Assembly: GCF_900143255.1 (NCBI RefSeq)
Contig: NZ_FRDI01000012.1
Coordinates: forward strand, 19,643-83,642
Length of the DNA: 64,000 nt
Direction of reading: 5' to 3'
Origin: Desulfovibrio litoralis DSM 11393
Lineage (GTDB): Bacteria; Desulfobacterota; Desulfovibrionia; Desulfovibrionales; Desulfovibrionaceae
The notes beneath the pieces are model-generated. The model did no database searches. It was not told the DNA's origin and saw only the letters and a list, made by a program, of their open reading frames with translations. The position numbers and the translations under genes were made by a program. Each line of letters starts with the position of its first letter. The first letter of the stretch is position 1. This document shows, piece after piece, positions 53,474 to 62,224 of the stretch.

Positions 53474-54475
53474 ATGCTTAAAACTATGCAACCGAAACAA
53501 AAAAAAGCTTTTATTGTCGCACTGTTAACAGTTCTTTTTCTTATTCTTTTGCCTTGGTTGCATTTTAAAGAAACTTTAAACGTAGACTTTAAACAACACG
53601 CCTACTTTAATGTTACCCAACCGGTAAAAACTCTCACCTATGCCGTTCTTCCTCAATATTCACGCACAATCACCTATCAAAAATATGATGCTTTCGTTGA
53701 CTATTTACGCAAAAGCACCCACCTTAGAATAAAACAAATCTTTCCCGCAAATTTTGAAGAACACCTACGCATGATTGAAAACGGCGAAATAGATATTTCG
53801 TTTGTTAATTCGGTTGTGGCGATTTATGCCGAACAAAAAGGTGCTAAAATTTTTGCCAAAGCTATTGGAACAATGGGACATGATAAAGGCACAGATATTG
53901 TGGTGCGTCGCGACAATGTTTTAATTCAAAACATACAAGATTGTGCCGGAAAACGTTGGGTCGGAATAAGCCCTTTATCTAGCAACGGTTATATCTTCCC
54001 TCTAGATTATTTTAAAGAAAACAATATTGACATTAAAGGTTTTAAAAAAATTTATTGTCCCCCAAGTTTAGGAGCAGCCCAAGAAACCGTTTTGCTTAAT
54101 CTTTTGAGCGGGGAATATGACTTTGCCACTATTCCAAACGGCTCTTTAGAAACAACAAGCTCTCATTTAAACCCAAATAACTTTAAAGTAATTGCAAGTT
54201 TTCCGCCTTTAGACAGCTGGGTTTTCATCGCAGGTCGTAACCTTAGCGAAGACCAACTTAAGCGTATAAAAAAAGCAATGTTCTCTTTAGATATTAATAA
54301 ACCAAGCACCAGAAAACTTTTAAATAAAATGGGGGCGGAACAAATTGTTCCGGCAACTCGCTCTGATCTGGCAACAACACAAAGGATAATGGAAAAACTT
54401 GGTATCTTAAACATCAATAAACTTTATGAAACACTCTGGCAGGATGATGAAAAGAATAATGAGGGCGAGCGATGA
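53474..54475 (+). CDS. PhnD-like periplasmic binding protein with N-terminal anchor
   Basis: 333 aa. One membrane helix (FIVALLTVLFLILLPWLHF, about residues 12-30), then a phosphonate/phosphite-type binding fold (about 55-300): YAVLPQYSRTITYQKYDAFV, IENGEIDISFVNSVVAIYAE, VGISPLSSNGYIF and LLNLLSGEYDFATIPNGS. Proteins of this type bind phosphonates or other oxyanions for ABC transporters, but here there is no transporter; the gene ends with TGA overlapping the ATG of a sensor gene. A ligand-binding partner of that sensor is more likely than a transport role. Confidence 0.8.
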   Translation: MLKTMQPKQKKAFIVALLTVLFLILLPWLHFKETLNVDFKQHAYFNVTQPVKTLTYAVLPQYSRTITYQKYDAFVDYLRKSTHLRIKQIFPANFEEHLRMIENGEIDISFVNSVVAIYAEQKGAKIFAKAIGTMGHDKGTDIVVRRDNVLIQNIQDCAGKRWVGISPLSSNGYIFPLDYFKENNIDIKGFKKIYCPPSLGAAQETVLLNLLSGEYDFATIPNGSLETTSSHLNPNNFKVIASFPPLDSWVFIAGRNLSEDQLKRIKKAMFSLDINKPSTRKLLNKMGAEQIVPATRSDLATTQRIMEKLGILNINKLYETLWQDDEKNNEGER

Positions 54476-56388
54476 AACTTAAAAGCGAGCTAAAAAAAGC
54501 TTCTTATCCTCAAATCGGAAAGAAACTATATTTCATATTTTTTTTCATTACCCTATCTTGTATTCTTGCCCTTTTTTCATACCTTATAAAATTTCAAAAC
54601 ACTGCGGTTAATGACTCATTAAAATCCAAAGGTTCCTCCGTTGTGCGTCTTATCGCCAATACTTCCGCAGAACACTTATTGGGAAGCAATTATTTTTATA
54701 TCGAAGATATGTTGGAAAGTTTAGTTGAATCAGAACCTGATTTGGCATATGCCTTTATTTTGGACGAAAACGCCCAAGTTGTTGCCCATACCTTTCAAAC
54801 TGAGTTTCCGATAGACCTTTGGAGCGTTCACAACAGCTTTACAGATACTAATATGGTCAACATTGTCTCTTTTGTGAAAGATAATCAGAAGGAAGTTTTA
54901 AGCTTTGCCACCTCTGTTTTAATAGCTAACGACAGAATAGGTACGGCGGTTGTTGCTTTTTATCCCAAAACTTTTTTGCAAACTTTGTTGCAAGTTAATC
55001 TTTGGCATTATTCCATTTTTTTTGTTATCTTATTCATAATGATGGGTGCGGGGTTTATTGTAACCAAGGCTCTGCGTCAAGAATTACGCTTTAGCTTGCA
55101 AATGTTTAATGATGCAATGGAAGACTTACCGCCCCTGATTCACCAAAATATAATCTCTGCCGAATGGCAATTGGAAGATAAGACTTGCGTTTCTCCTTTA
55201 GATTTTTATCGTTCTTTTTTAACACCACTACAAAAAGCACGTCGCTATTTTTATATGTTAGACAACGCCGTTAAATCCAACGACTCAAACGAAGCAATTA
55301 TTAATACTTTGGGCCAACACCTGACAAACATGATTATCTTATATGATAAAACAGGTAGGGTCATTTATATGAATGAAGCCTGTGTAAACTTTTTCGGTGT
55401 TGATCGCAAAAAATTTATTAATAAATACCCTGATGAAGTGGTTATTTCTAAACTTGGCGTCATTACACGCACTGAAAATGACGCTATTTTACACGGCACA
55501 CCGCCTATCTTTAAAGAAACTCTCTATGAATATGAAGATAAAAAAATAAACTTTTCAGTAAAGCGTTTGCCAATTTATACCAAAAAAGGCGACTTAACCA
55601 ATATTTTAACAATTTTAACCGATATAAGTCCGGAAAAAGAATGTTTTGGCTTTAACAACTTGAGCAATGTTTACAACTTTGCCCTGTTAACCGGACAACA
55701 CGCTTTATCACAAATCAACGCCTCATTAACCCATATTTTACAAAGCGTTGACGACAACCAAACACAACCAGAACAGCTAAAAACAGAGCTCAATACGGTT
55801 TTAAACCACGCCTCAGAACTTGAAAGCAAATTATTAAACAATGTAGTTGTACCGATGGCTATAAATATTCAAGAGTCTATTTCCGCCGCCGCTCAACCGC
55901 TTGAAACACTAAGAAAAAAACAAGGTTTAATATTTAATATTAATATTTTAGAAGAAATGGTTATTGTTTCGGGAAGTGAATATACCTTTAATCAAATCTG
56001 GAAAAGCATATTTCTTTCGGTTTTATTAAACATGGATATTGAAAAACGCCCCAAAGCCTTACTAAATTGTAACATCAGATCAAATCTTTTAAATGATACG
56101 GTAACGATTACGCTAGAGTGTAGTTGTGATAATATTTTTATATCTACACCGGTAAACGAAGACCAAATAAAAAGTATAGAGCCTTTTGACCAAGGCGATA
56201 TTTTACCCCAAGATTTAATTGAAAAAATGATAACGGCTTTTGGCGGTTCTTTGGTCTGTACAAGCGAGGTCTCAACTAACGCCTTTAGTGAAGAAGAACG
56301 TAACAGCCTTAAAGATTCGCTTGGACACGGCTCTTGTGTAAAAATAACGCTGAATCGTGCCACAACCCCATCGCCTGTGATAAAGTAG
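54472..56388 (+). CDS. Membrane sensor protein with PAS and degenerate kinase region
   Basis: 638 aa. An N-terminal membrane helix (IFFFITLSCILALFSYLI), an extracytoplasmic domain (about 40-165), a second helix (YSIFFVILFIMMGAGFIV, about 181-198), a PAS domain (NMIILYDKTGRVIYMNEA, about 288-305, to ILTDISP) and a C-terminal part (400-638) that looks like a histidine-kinase core but has no HELR-type H-box and no N or G1 box; only HALSQINASLTHILQ hints at an H-helix. The end, HGSCVKITLNRA, is like the last strand of a HATPase. So kinase activity is doubtful. Starts 4 bp inside the upstream gene (ATGA) and is followed by GT9 at 7 bp. Confidence 0.7.
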   Translation: MKLKSELKKASYPQIGKKLYFIFFFITLSCILALFSYLIKFQNTAVNDSLKSKGSSVVRLIANTSAEHLLGSNYFYIEDMLESLVESEPDLAYAFILDENAQVVAHTFQTEFPIDLWSVHNSFTDTNMVNIVSFVKDNQKEVLSFATSVLIANDRIGTAVVAFYPKTFLQTLLQVNLWHYSIFFVILFIMMGAGFIVTKALRQELRFSLQMFNDAMEDLPPLIHQNIISAEWQLEDKTCVSPLDFYRSFLTPLQKARRYFYMLDNAVKSNDSNEAIINTLGQHLTNMIILYDKTGRVIYMNEACVNFFGVDRKKFINKYPDEVVISKLGVITRTENDAILHGTPPIFKETLYEYEDKKINFSVKRLPIYTKKGDLTNILTILTDISPEKECFGFNNLSNVYNFALLTGQHALSQINASLTHILQSVDDNQTQPEQLKTELNTVLNHASELESKLLNNVVVPMAINIQESISAAAQPLETLRKKQGLIFNINILEEMVIVSGSEYTFNQIWKSIFLSVLLNMDIEKRPKALLNCNIRSNLLNDTVTITLECSCDNIFISTPVNEDQIKSIEPFDQGDILPQDLIEKMITAFGGSLVCTSEVSTNAFSEEERNSLKDSLGHGSCVKITLNRATTPSPVIK

Positions 56389-56394
56389 TATTCA

Positions 56395-58107
56395 ATGCAA
56401 CATGCCGTTATTATTAATTTTGGACGTTTTGGAGACCTTTTACAAACTCAAGCCGTCTTTAACGCTTTAAAAAAAAACAATAAATATCAAACAACTTTGG
56501 TGTGTTTAGATAACTTTCTCAACACCACGGAACTGATGCAAGCGATAGATAATATCGTATCTTTTAATGGTTCGCATCTTTTGGCTCGTCTTGATAAAAT
56601 TAATGTCACAGAAAAAGAAAGTGGCTGGATGTTGGCGTTAGCCGCCATTGAAACGTGGCTTAATAAATTAAGCGAATCTCTTTTACTTAAACCTGAAAAT
56701 AAGCCCGAAAACAAAATATTGTTAATTAACCTAACTCCAACTTTATCCGCACGCCTTTTATTACATCTTATCAAATTACATTTGGAAAAAAAAGGTATAG
56801 AGAGCGAAACAAACGGTTTTGTTATAGATGAGTTTGGTTTTGGAAAAAATACAGCTTGGGCATCATATTTAATGGCAAGTTCTAAGTCGAGAGGACAAAG
56901 CTCTTTTAATATTGTAGATGTGTTTTTTCGCAGTATTGACTCACTTCAAAAAGAAACTTACACGCCTAAAACAATACTCAACAATCGTTTAAAAGACCCT
57001 TTAGACAGCGACCTAACTCTTAATAAAGGTTTTTTATCAGAACAACTGCCCGCTGAAATACGCTCTCAAGCTCAAGGTTTTGTGTGTTTACAGCTTGGTG
57101 CAAGCACCGAGTTTAGACGTTGGGCGGTTGAACGTTTTGCACAAGTAGGAAAAAGACTCTGGGAAGAAGAACACCTTTGTCCAATTATCTTGGGAACCAA
57201 AGCAGAAGAATTTTTAAGCCAAGAATACGCAAAATATTCCGAAAATACTCCTTTTATTAACTTATGTGGAAAAACCAACCTTAAAGAGCTTGCTTTAACC
57301 TTAAAAAATTCTAAGTTACTTATTACTAATGACACGGGAACCATGCACCTTGCCGCCGGGCTCGGCGTTGAAATTATTGCTATTTTTTTAGCAACCGCCC
57401 AAGCGAGGGACACAGGCCCTTATATTGAAAACGCCTATTCTCTGGAACCTGATTTAGAATGCCACCCTTGTGAATTTGGTACAAGCTGCCAACATGAATA
57501 TAAATGTCGCAACAGTATTTCACCGGAACTTGTTGTTTCTTTGGCGTTAAATAAGCTTAAGGGCGAAAATCAGCCTTTATCTTGCAACGACTATTCCCGC
57601 GAAGCCAGAGTTTGGAAGGCAACCCCCGATAACAATGGCTTTTTAACGCTTAGTTCTCTTTCACAACACCAAAAGGAAAAACGCAACATTTTATGGTTGC
57701 TACTTAGCTTTTTCCACCGTCAACTTCTTGACGGAAGAGGACAAGAAGAACTTAGCCTTTTAAATGATAAAAACTTTCTTATAAGTTTAAAAGAAAATAA
57801 AGAGTTACAACAAGAACTTATAAAAGAGAGTCAAAACTACTCCGCTCTTTTTCTTTTACTTCATGAACAGGGAAAAATGTTGCTAACTAACCCATTACCT
57901 CTTATAAAAAGCCGTTTTTTGGCGACTTGGCAACGTCTTCAAGGCTCTTTAACAAATAGCCTCTATTTTTCTTCGTTTGGAAATTTATGGTTGGAAGAAA
58001 GCCAACAAAACGCAAACGACTTAACGTACGTTTTAAACTTAGCTAAAAATTATTATAATATTTTTATAGGGATAACAAAATCTCTTGAGCAAATAAACGA
58101 CCAATAA
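56395..58107 (+). CDS. GT9 (heptosyltransferase-like) glycosyltransferase with C-terminal extension
   Basis: 570 aa. N-terminal VIINFGRFGDLLQTQAVFNAL, the acceptor side LQLGASTEFRRWAVERFAQV (about 225-244) and the donor motif NDTGTMHLAAGLGVEIIAIF (about 308-327) are GT9. A Cys-rich patch (HPCEFGTSCQHEYKC) and about 200 extra residues follow, as in the GT9 at 18416. The predicted role is adding heptose-like sugars to LPS or a surface protein. It is the last gene of the operon with the PhnD-like protein and the sensor; whether the sensor's output is glycosylation is unknown. Confidence 0.8.
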   Translation: MQHAVIINFGRFGDLLQTQAVFNALKKNNKYQTTLVCLDNFLNTTELMQAIDNIVSFNGSHLLARLDKINVTEKESGWMLALAAIETWLNKLSESLLLKPENKPENKILLINLTPTLSARLLLHLIKLHLEKKGIESETNGFVIDEFGFGKNTAWASYLMASSKSRGQSSFNIVDVFFRSIDSLQKETYTPKTILNNRLKDPLDSDLTLNKGFLSEQLPAEIRSQAQGFVCLQLGASTEFRRWAVERFAQVGKRLWEEEHLCPIILGTKAEEFLSQEYAKYSENTPFINLCGKTNLKELALTLKNSKLLITNDTGTMHLAAGLGVEIIAIFLATAQARDTGPYIENAYSLEPDLECHPCEFGTSCQHEYKCRNSISPELVVSLALNKLKGENQPLSCNDYSREARVWKATPDNNGFLTLSSLSQHQKEKRNILWLLLSFFHRQLLDGRGQEELSLLNDKNFLISLKENKELQQELIKESQNYSALFLLLHEQGKMLLTNPLPLIKSRFLATWQRLQGSLTNSLYFSSFGNLWLEESQQNANDLTYVLNLAKNYYNIFIGITKSLEQINDQ

Positions 58108-58123
58108 GCTATTTTTAAAAATA

Positions 58124-58139
58124 TGGCACTATTCTTGCT
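58124..58139 (+). promoter_or_regulatory. Sigma-54 promoter
   Basis: TGGCAC-5 nt-TTGCT, an exact match to the -24/-12 consensus. It lies about 58 bp before the ATG of the helical protein at 58197. Sigma-54 genes need an enhancer-binding activator; in flagellated bacteria many late flagellar genes use it. Confidence 0.85.
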
Positions 58140-58196
58140 AGACTTGAACATGGAAATAAGTTCCTACCAGATACTAGCTTTAAGGAGGCTGTGTTC

Positions 58197-58799
58197 ATGA
58201 TAGTTATTGATGGTTGTCAAAGCAATATTTGTATAGAAAATTTTTCTAACTTGGAAGAAATACTTGTTAAAGTGATGGAAGACGAAGCCTTGTCCAAGAG
58301 AATCGTAACTGATGTTATTGTGAATGACGAAGCTTTTTCAGAAATCTACCCTCATCAGGCAGAAGACTTTGAAACAAATGAAATTAAACGTATTGAGCTT
58401 AAAACAGTTTCTCAACTTGATTTTGCCGGTGATGTTACAACTGAATTATTTAAAATTATTAGCATTTTACAAAGTGGAAGCATTAAAATCGCCCAAGACC
58501 TCAGAGCTGCGAAAAATGACGAAGCCTTGTTGATGATTCAAGATCTTTTTACTGTTACCAGTAACTTCTTAAACATGATTGCTGTTTTAAGAGAACAATT
58601 TCAAACTGCTCATATTGAAAGCTTTAGTACCTTTACAAACAAATTTACGAGCGTATTGGAAGAACTGATTGAAGCGATAGAAAATGAAGACTGGATTTTA
58701 TTGTCAGACCTCTTGGAATATGAATTTAACCCTGTTTGTGTGGGTTGGAATCAAATTCTTGAAGATTTGTCCAAAGAAATTGAAAAAGCACGAGGTTAG
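58197..58799 (+). CDS. Helical protein under sigma-54 control, possible flagellar chaperone
   Basis: 200 aa from the ATG at 58197, because AAGGAGG then stands 8 nt upstream; a GTG at 58191 is too close. No domain was recognised with certainty. The protein is nearly all helix: the N-terminal part (about 1-60, VIDGCQSNICIENFSNLEEI) is followed by helices at 75-130 and 140-195. The sigma-54 promoter, the small helical gene that follows and the glycosyltransferases before it all suggest flagellar biogenesis, for instance a FliS/FliT-type export chaperone. That is an inference. Confidence 0.7.
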   Translation: MIVIDGCQSNICIENFSNLEEILVKVMEDEALSKRIVTDVIVNDEAFSEIYPHQAEDFETNEIKRIELKTVSQLDFAGDVTTELFKIISILQSGSIKIAQDLRAAKNDEALLMIQDLFTVTSNFLNMIAVLREQFQTAHIESFSTFTNKFTSVLEELIEAIENEDWILLSDLLEYEFNPVCVGWNQILEDLSKEIEKARG

Positions 58800-58801
58800 A
58801 A

Positions 58802-59155
58802 ATGAGTTTTGATAGTGTTGAGTTGATGCAAGAAGCTATTAAGCTTGGTTACGAAGAATTGGAACTGATTCAATCAGGCGATGATTCTGAGAATATTGTA
58901 CTCTTGGCTAGAAAACGCCACGAATTGATTCAACGAGCTTGGGAATATAAAAAGAAAAACCAAGCAGACAAATTACAAGAACAATTCCTTGTTATGAGTA
59001 AAATTCAAGAATTATTAATTGAAGCAGCAACAAACACAGTAGAACAATTACGCAGTGATATTAAAGTTGTTAAACAAGAAGGTGCTCGTATGTCTGGCTA
59101 TCACTATAGCCTGAAAAAACATTCGAACTCTGACGGTTTTATACGCCAAGGTTAA
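58802..59155 (+). CDS. Small helical protein, FliT/FlgN-like
   Basis: 117 aa, starts 2 bp after the upstream stop. Helical throughout: VELMQEAIKLGYEELELIQS then LLARKRHELIQRAWEY and MSKIQELLIEAATNTVEQL. The general look matches FliT/FlgN-type flagellar chaperones, which hold export substrates in the cytoplasm, but sequence identity of this type is always low so the name is not certain. Same operon as the 200-aa protein, under the sigma-54 promoter. Confidence 0.7.
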   Translation: MSFDSVELMQEAIKLGYEELELIQSGDDSENIVLLARKRHELIQRAWEYKKKNQADKLQEQFLVMSKIQELLIEAATNTVEQLRSDIKVVKQEGARMSGYHYSLKKHSNSDGFIRQG

Positions 59156-59173
59156 TCTTTATTTATCATTTTC

Positions 59174-59225
59174 AAAGTCCTTTATACGGCAGTTTTTTAC
59201 TGTTGTCTAAAGGACTTTTTTTATA
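59174..59225 (+). terminator. Terminator of the sigma-54 operon
   Basis: AAAGTCCTTTA ... TAAAGGACTTT, an 11-bp outer stem with a further inner stem (ACGGCAGT / ACTGTTGT) and a run of seven T. Confidence 0.9.
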
Positions 59226-59254
59226 TAGAATTAAATAGGTTAAATTTTCTCTTC

Positions 59255-59300
59255 AAGACGATCGGCAAACTCGGTTTTACGTGATTTTTAAAATGCCTTT
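59255..59300 (-). repeat. Degraded right end of the dispersed repeat (copy R6)
   Basis: TTCAAGACGATCGGCAAACTCGGTTTTACGTG resembles the right end of R3 (AGACCATTGCAAAACTCAGTTTTGCG...). Internal and left parts were not found, and several bases have changed. It lies between the sigma-54 operon terminator and the permease gene. Confidence 0.4.
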
Positions 59301-59360
59301 CCCCAAAAATATACTTTAATACTCTTGTAAATAGTTTTTATTTTAAATAAAAGTCATAAA

Positions 59361-60209
59361 ATGCTTATTGAATTTTTTCAAAATCTAGCCACTTATTCGT
59401 TTTTACAAAACGCTTGTTTGGCGGCAATTTTAGCCGGAATCGCCTGTGGGCTTCTTGGTCCTTTGGTGTTAATTAACCGCCTTTCTTTTTTAACCGGTGC
59501 GGTTTCCCACGTTGCCTATGGCGGAATTGGCTTGGCGTTTTTTTTAAACTTAGCAGTCTTTCCCGTAACAATGATCTTTACTTTAGTAAGTGCTTTGTTA
59601 ATGGGTTTTTTATCGCTTGGCAAAAAAAACGAACCAAGAAGCCTCACAGAAACACGCTCAGATACGGCTATAGGTATTTTTTGGGCGGCGGGAATGGCTC
59701 TCGGCATTATCCTAATTGACTTAAGCGGTTCGATTTCCGGCGATTTTATGGGCTTTTTGTTTGGTAGTATAATCACCGTTTCTACTTCAGAATTGTTTAC
59801 AATGTCTATTTTGATTTTAATAATCTTTTTACTTATACTTGTTTTCCATCAAGGTTTATGGGCTGTTTCATTAGATAAAGATTTTGCCAGAACCAAAGGC
59901 TTGCCGGTTGACGGCTTATATTTATTGCTTATTGCCTTAGCTGCGGTTACTGTTGTTATGCTCATACGCTTAACCGGCTTGATTTTAGTCATGGCATTAA
60001 TGACTATTCCCAGCCGCTTAGCCTTAACTATTTCACATTCTTTATGGCTCAGCATGTTTTTATCGGCTATTTTTGCGGTTTGTTTTGCAATTATCGGATT
60101 AATCTTATCATACATGCTTAACCTTTCTCCGGGGGCGGCGGTTGTCGGCGTTGCCAGCCTTTCAGCTCTTTTGTTTTTTGGCGTAAAAAAATATTTTTTT
60201 GCTAATTAA
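59361..60209 (+). CDS. znuB: ABC-3-type metal permease (ZnuB-like), without partners
   Basis: 282 aa, about eight membrane helices. LAGIACGLLGPLVLINRLSF and LTGAVSHVAYGGIGLAF near the N-terminus and LAEIIGLILSYMLNLSPGAAVVGVASL (last part of the protein) are typical of the permease of zinc/manganese ABC importers. The usual ATPase (znuC) and binding protein (znuA) are not adjacent: left is a terminator, right a stomatin gene. Either the partners are elsewhere or the gene is a left-over. There is no clear ribosome site before the ATG. Confidence 0.8.
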   Translation: MLIEFFQNLATYSFLQNACLAAILAGIACGLLGPLVLINRLSFLTGAVSHVAYGGIGLAFFLNLAVFPVTMIFTLVSALLMGFLSLGKKNEPRSLTETRSDTAIGIFWAAGMALGIILIDLSGSISGDFMGFLFGSIITVSTSELFTMSILILIIFLLILVFHQGLWAVSLDKDFARTKGLPVDGLYLLLIALAAVTVVMLIRLTGLILVMALMTIPSRLALTISHSLWLSMFLSAIFAVCFAIIGLILSYMLNLSPGAAVVGVASLSALLFFGVKKYFFAN

Positions 60210-60411
60210 AAGTTTGGGGCAAGATAATTTTAGAGAAAATTTTGCCTTAAAAGTTTAAGCAATAATTTGTATAAATATTCGTTAAAAAGTCTTCGATTAA
60301 TCATATTTATGGTTTTTACTTGCTTTTTACAGACTTTTGAACAATATTAACAATAGTATTTGTGTTTAATAATGAAATAAAAATTTATAAAATTCACTTT
60401 GAGGTGTTTAA

Positions 60412-61380
60412 ATGGATCTTCAGTATACCTTAATTATTTTGGTAGTTTTAGCAGTTTTATTAGTTATGCTTGGCGTGCGTTCCGTTCCCCAAGGTTATAA
60501 CTATACGGTTGAGCGTTTTGGACGCTTTTTAAGCGTTTTACAACCCGGGTTAAATATCATTATTCCTATTGTCGATTCTATCGGGCGTAAGCTTAATATG
60601 ATGGAACAAGTTTTGGATATTCCAAGACAAGACGCTATTACTAAAGACAACGCCAATGTTAAGATTGATGCTGTTTTGTTTTTTCAGGTAATCGACCCGG
60701 TTAGAGCGGCTTATCAAGTTTCCCACCTAGAATGGGCAATCGTAAATTTAGCCACGACAAATATCAGAACGGTTATGGGGGGAATGGACTTAGACGAATC
60801 TTTATCTCGCCGTGATTCAATTAACGTCAGATTGCTTGATGTTATCGATAAAGCCACCGAGCCTTGGGGAATTAAAGTTACCCGTGTTGAAATTAAAGAT
60901 ATTGAGTTGCCTCAAGGTTTATCAGAAGCCATGCACCAACAAATGAAGGCAGAGCGTGAAAAAAGAGCGGCTGTTCTTTTAGCCGAAGGTGATAGAGATG
61001 CCGCTATACGCCGTGCTGAGGGTAGTAAGCTTGCCCGCATTCAAGAAGCCGAAGGTGAATTAAAAGCCGCCGAGCTTCACGCTAAAGCCGTTGAAGCCGC
61101 CGCCATGGGTGATGCTAAAGCAAGAACGATTAACGCCGAAGCCGAAGCCGAAGCCACCAATTTAATGTCTGCGGCAATAAATAACGGGAATACCCAATCG
61201 ATAAACTATTTCGTTTCCCTAAAATACATGGACGCTCTAAAAACGTTAGCCGCCTCTCCGAGCAATAAAACCACAATTCTACCTGTTGAATTAACCAATG
61301 TACTTGGTTCTATTGCCGGAATCAGCGAATTGATCAAAAGTTCAAAAACCGTTACTGACGTTGTAAAAAACAACAAATAA
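60412..61380 (+). CDS. SPFH/stomatin-like membrane protein (QmcA type)
   Basis: 322 aa. Membrane helix LIILVVLAVLLVMLGVRSVP at the start, then the band-7/SPFH domain (VERFGRFLSVLQPGLNIIIP, FQVIDPVRAAYQVSHLEWAI) and a long helical, Ala/Glu-rich C-terminus (REKRAAVLLAEGDRDAAIRR and AEGELKAAELHAKAVEAAAM). Such proteins form oligomeric rings on the membrane, with a role in membrane quality control. GAGG before the ATG. Followed after 30 bp by an NfeD gene, the constant partner. Confidence 0.9.
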   Translation: MDLQYTLIILVVLAVLLVMLGVRSVPQGYNYTVERFGRFLSVLQPGLNIIIPIVDSIGRKLNMMEQVLDIPRQDAITKDNANVKIDAVLFFQVIDPVRAAYQVSHLEWAIVNLATTNIRTVMGGMDLDESLSRRDSINVRLLDVIDKATEPWGIKVTRVEIKDIELPQGLSEAMHQQMKAEREKRAAVLLAEGDRDAAIRRAEGSKLARIQEAEGELKAAELHAKAVEAAAMGDAKARTINAEAEAEATNLMSAAINNGNTQSINYFVSLKYMDALKTLAASPSNKTTILPVELTNVLGSIAGISELIKSSKTVTDVVKNNK

Positions 61381-61410
61381 CGACGGCTATATAATAAAGG
61401 ATTTTTCATT

Positions 61411-61878
61411 ATGCCCGAAGCTTTTCAATCACACCATATCTGGTTAAGCCTTGGTATTGCCTTAATTATTTTTGAGCTTTTCGTTCCGGGAACTTTTTTG
61501 GCATTTATCGGAATCGCCGCAATTATTACGGGGTTTTTGGTTTATTTGTTTGAGCTTAGTCTAAATACTCAATTATTTATGTTTGCTCTCTTTGGCTTTT
61601 TGTTCGTTATTATCGGACGTTTGGTTTTAAAAAAATTAAAAGTAAAAGACAAAAGGCTAAATGTTGATGTTAGTAACAGACTACAATATCTTTTGGGCGA
61701 AGTGATTGTTTTGGAAAACAAAATGGAAGACGGAGTCGCCCAAGCTCGCATAGCTGATGGAATTTGGACTGTCTACGCTCAAGACAATAACTTGTCTTTG
61801 CCGGTTGGTTCGAAAGTTAAAATAATCAGTCTCTCAAACGGAAAACTTATTGTAGAACCTTTTATTGAATATCGTTAA
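61411..61878 (+). CDS. nfeD: NfeD-like membrane protein
   Basis: 155 aa. Three hydrophobic helices (ALIIFELFVPGTFLAFIGIA, ITGFLVYLFEL and LFMFALFGFLFVIIGRLVL) and a C-terminal OB-fold-like domain (about residues 85-155, RLQYLLGEVIVLENKMEDGV to KLIVEPFI). In the family this domain works with stomatin-like proteins; the neighbour at 60412 fits exactly. It is a short form, without a protease domain. Confidence 0.9.
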   Translation: MPEAFQSHHIWLSLGIALIIFELFVPGTFLAFIGIAAIITGFLVYLFELSLNTQLFMFALFGFLFVIIGRLVLKKLKVKDKRLNVDVSNRLQYLLGEVIVLENKMEDGVAQARIADGIWTVYAQDNNLSLPVGSKVKIISLSNGKLIVEPFIEYR

Positions 61879-61904
61879 GGTTTAATTTTTAAAGTTATTG
61901 TTAC

Positions 61905-61943
61905 AAAATACCCACTGTTATTTTTTTATACAGTGGGTATTTT
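61905..61943 (+). terminator. Terminator after nfeD
   Basis: AAAATACCCACTGT / ACAGTGGGTATTTT, a perfect 14-bp stem followed by ATTT; closes the stomatin/NfeD unit. Confidence 0.9.
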
Positions 61944-61947
61944 ATTT

Positions 61948-62210
61948 GAGACTATTGCACGACAGCCTCAAGGTGGTTTTTGTGTATGAAAACTATGCTA
62001 TGTTCATACAGAGCATCAAACAATGAGACTATTGCACAATAGGCTCAAAGTGGCTTTCGCGAGAAAGACACTCCAAAAACCACGAATAAGGAAAATTTAA
62101 TTTTCCTGTAAAATGAGTGGGTTTTGTGACTTAAGACGTTTTATGCTATGTGCATACAGAGCATAGAACGATGATAAAAGCACGCGAAACAGAGTTTTGC
62201 AATTGTCTTT
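61948..62210 (+). repeat. Dispersed MITE-like repeat, full copy with an extra end (R7)
   Basis: The full element is 62025-62210: GAGACTATTGCACAATAGGCTC, AAAGTGGC, CACGAATAAGGAAAATTTAA, CTTAAGACGTTTTATGC, AGCATAGAACGATG, and right end TTTTGCAATTGTCTTT. A second, separate left end (GAGACTATTGCACGACAGCCTC) precedes it at 61948 with TATGAAAACTATGCTATG, so two elements are nested or fused. The end lies about 5 bp from the ribosome site of the MmcQ/YjbR gene. Confidence 0.75.
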
Positions 62211-62224
62211 AATGGAGTAGATTT

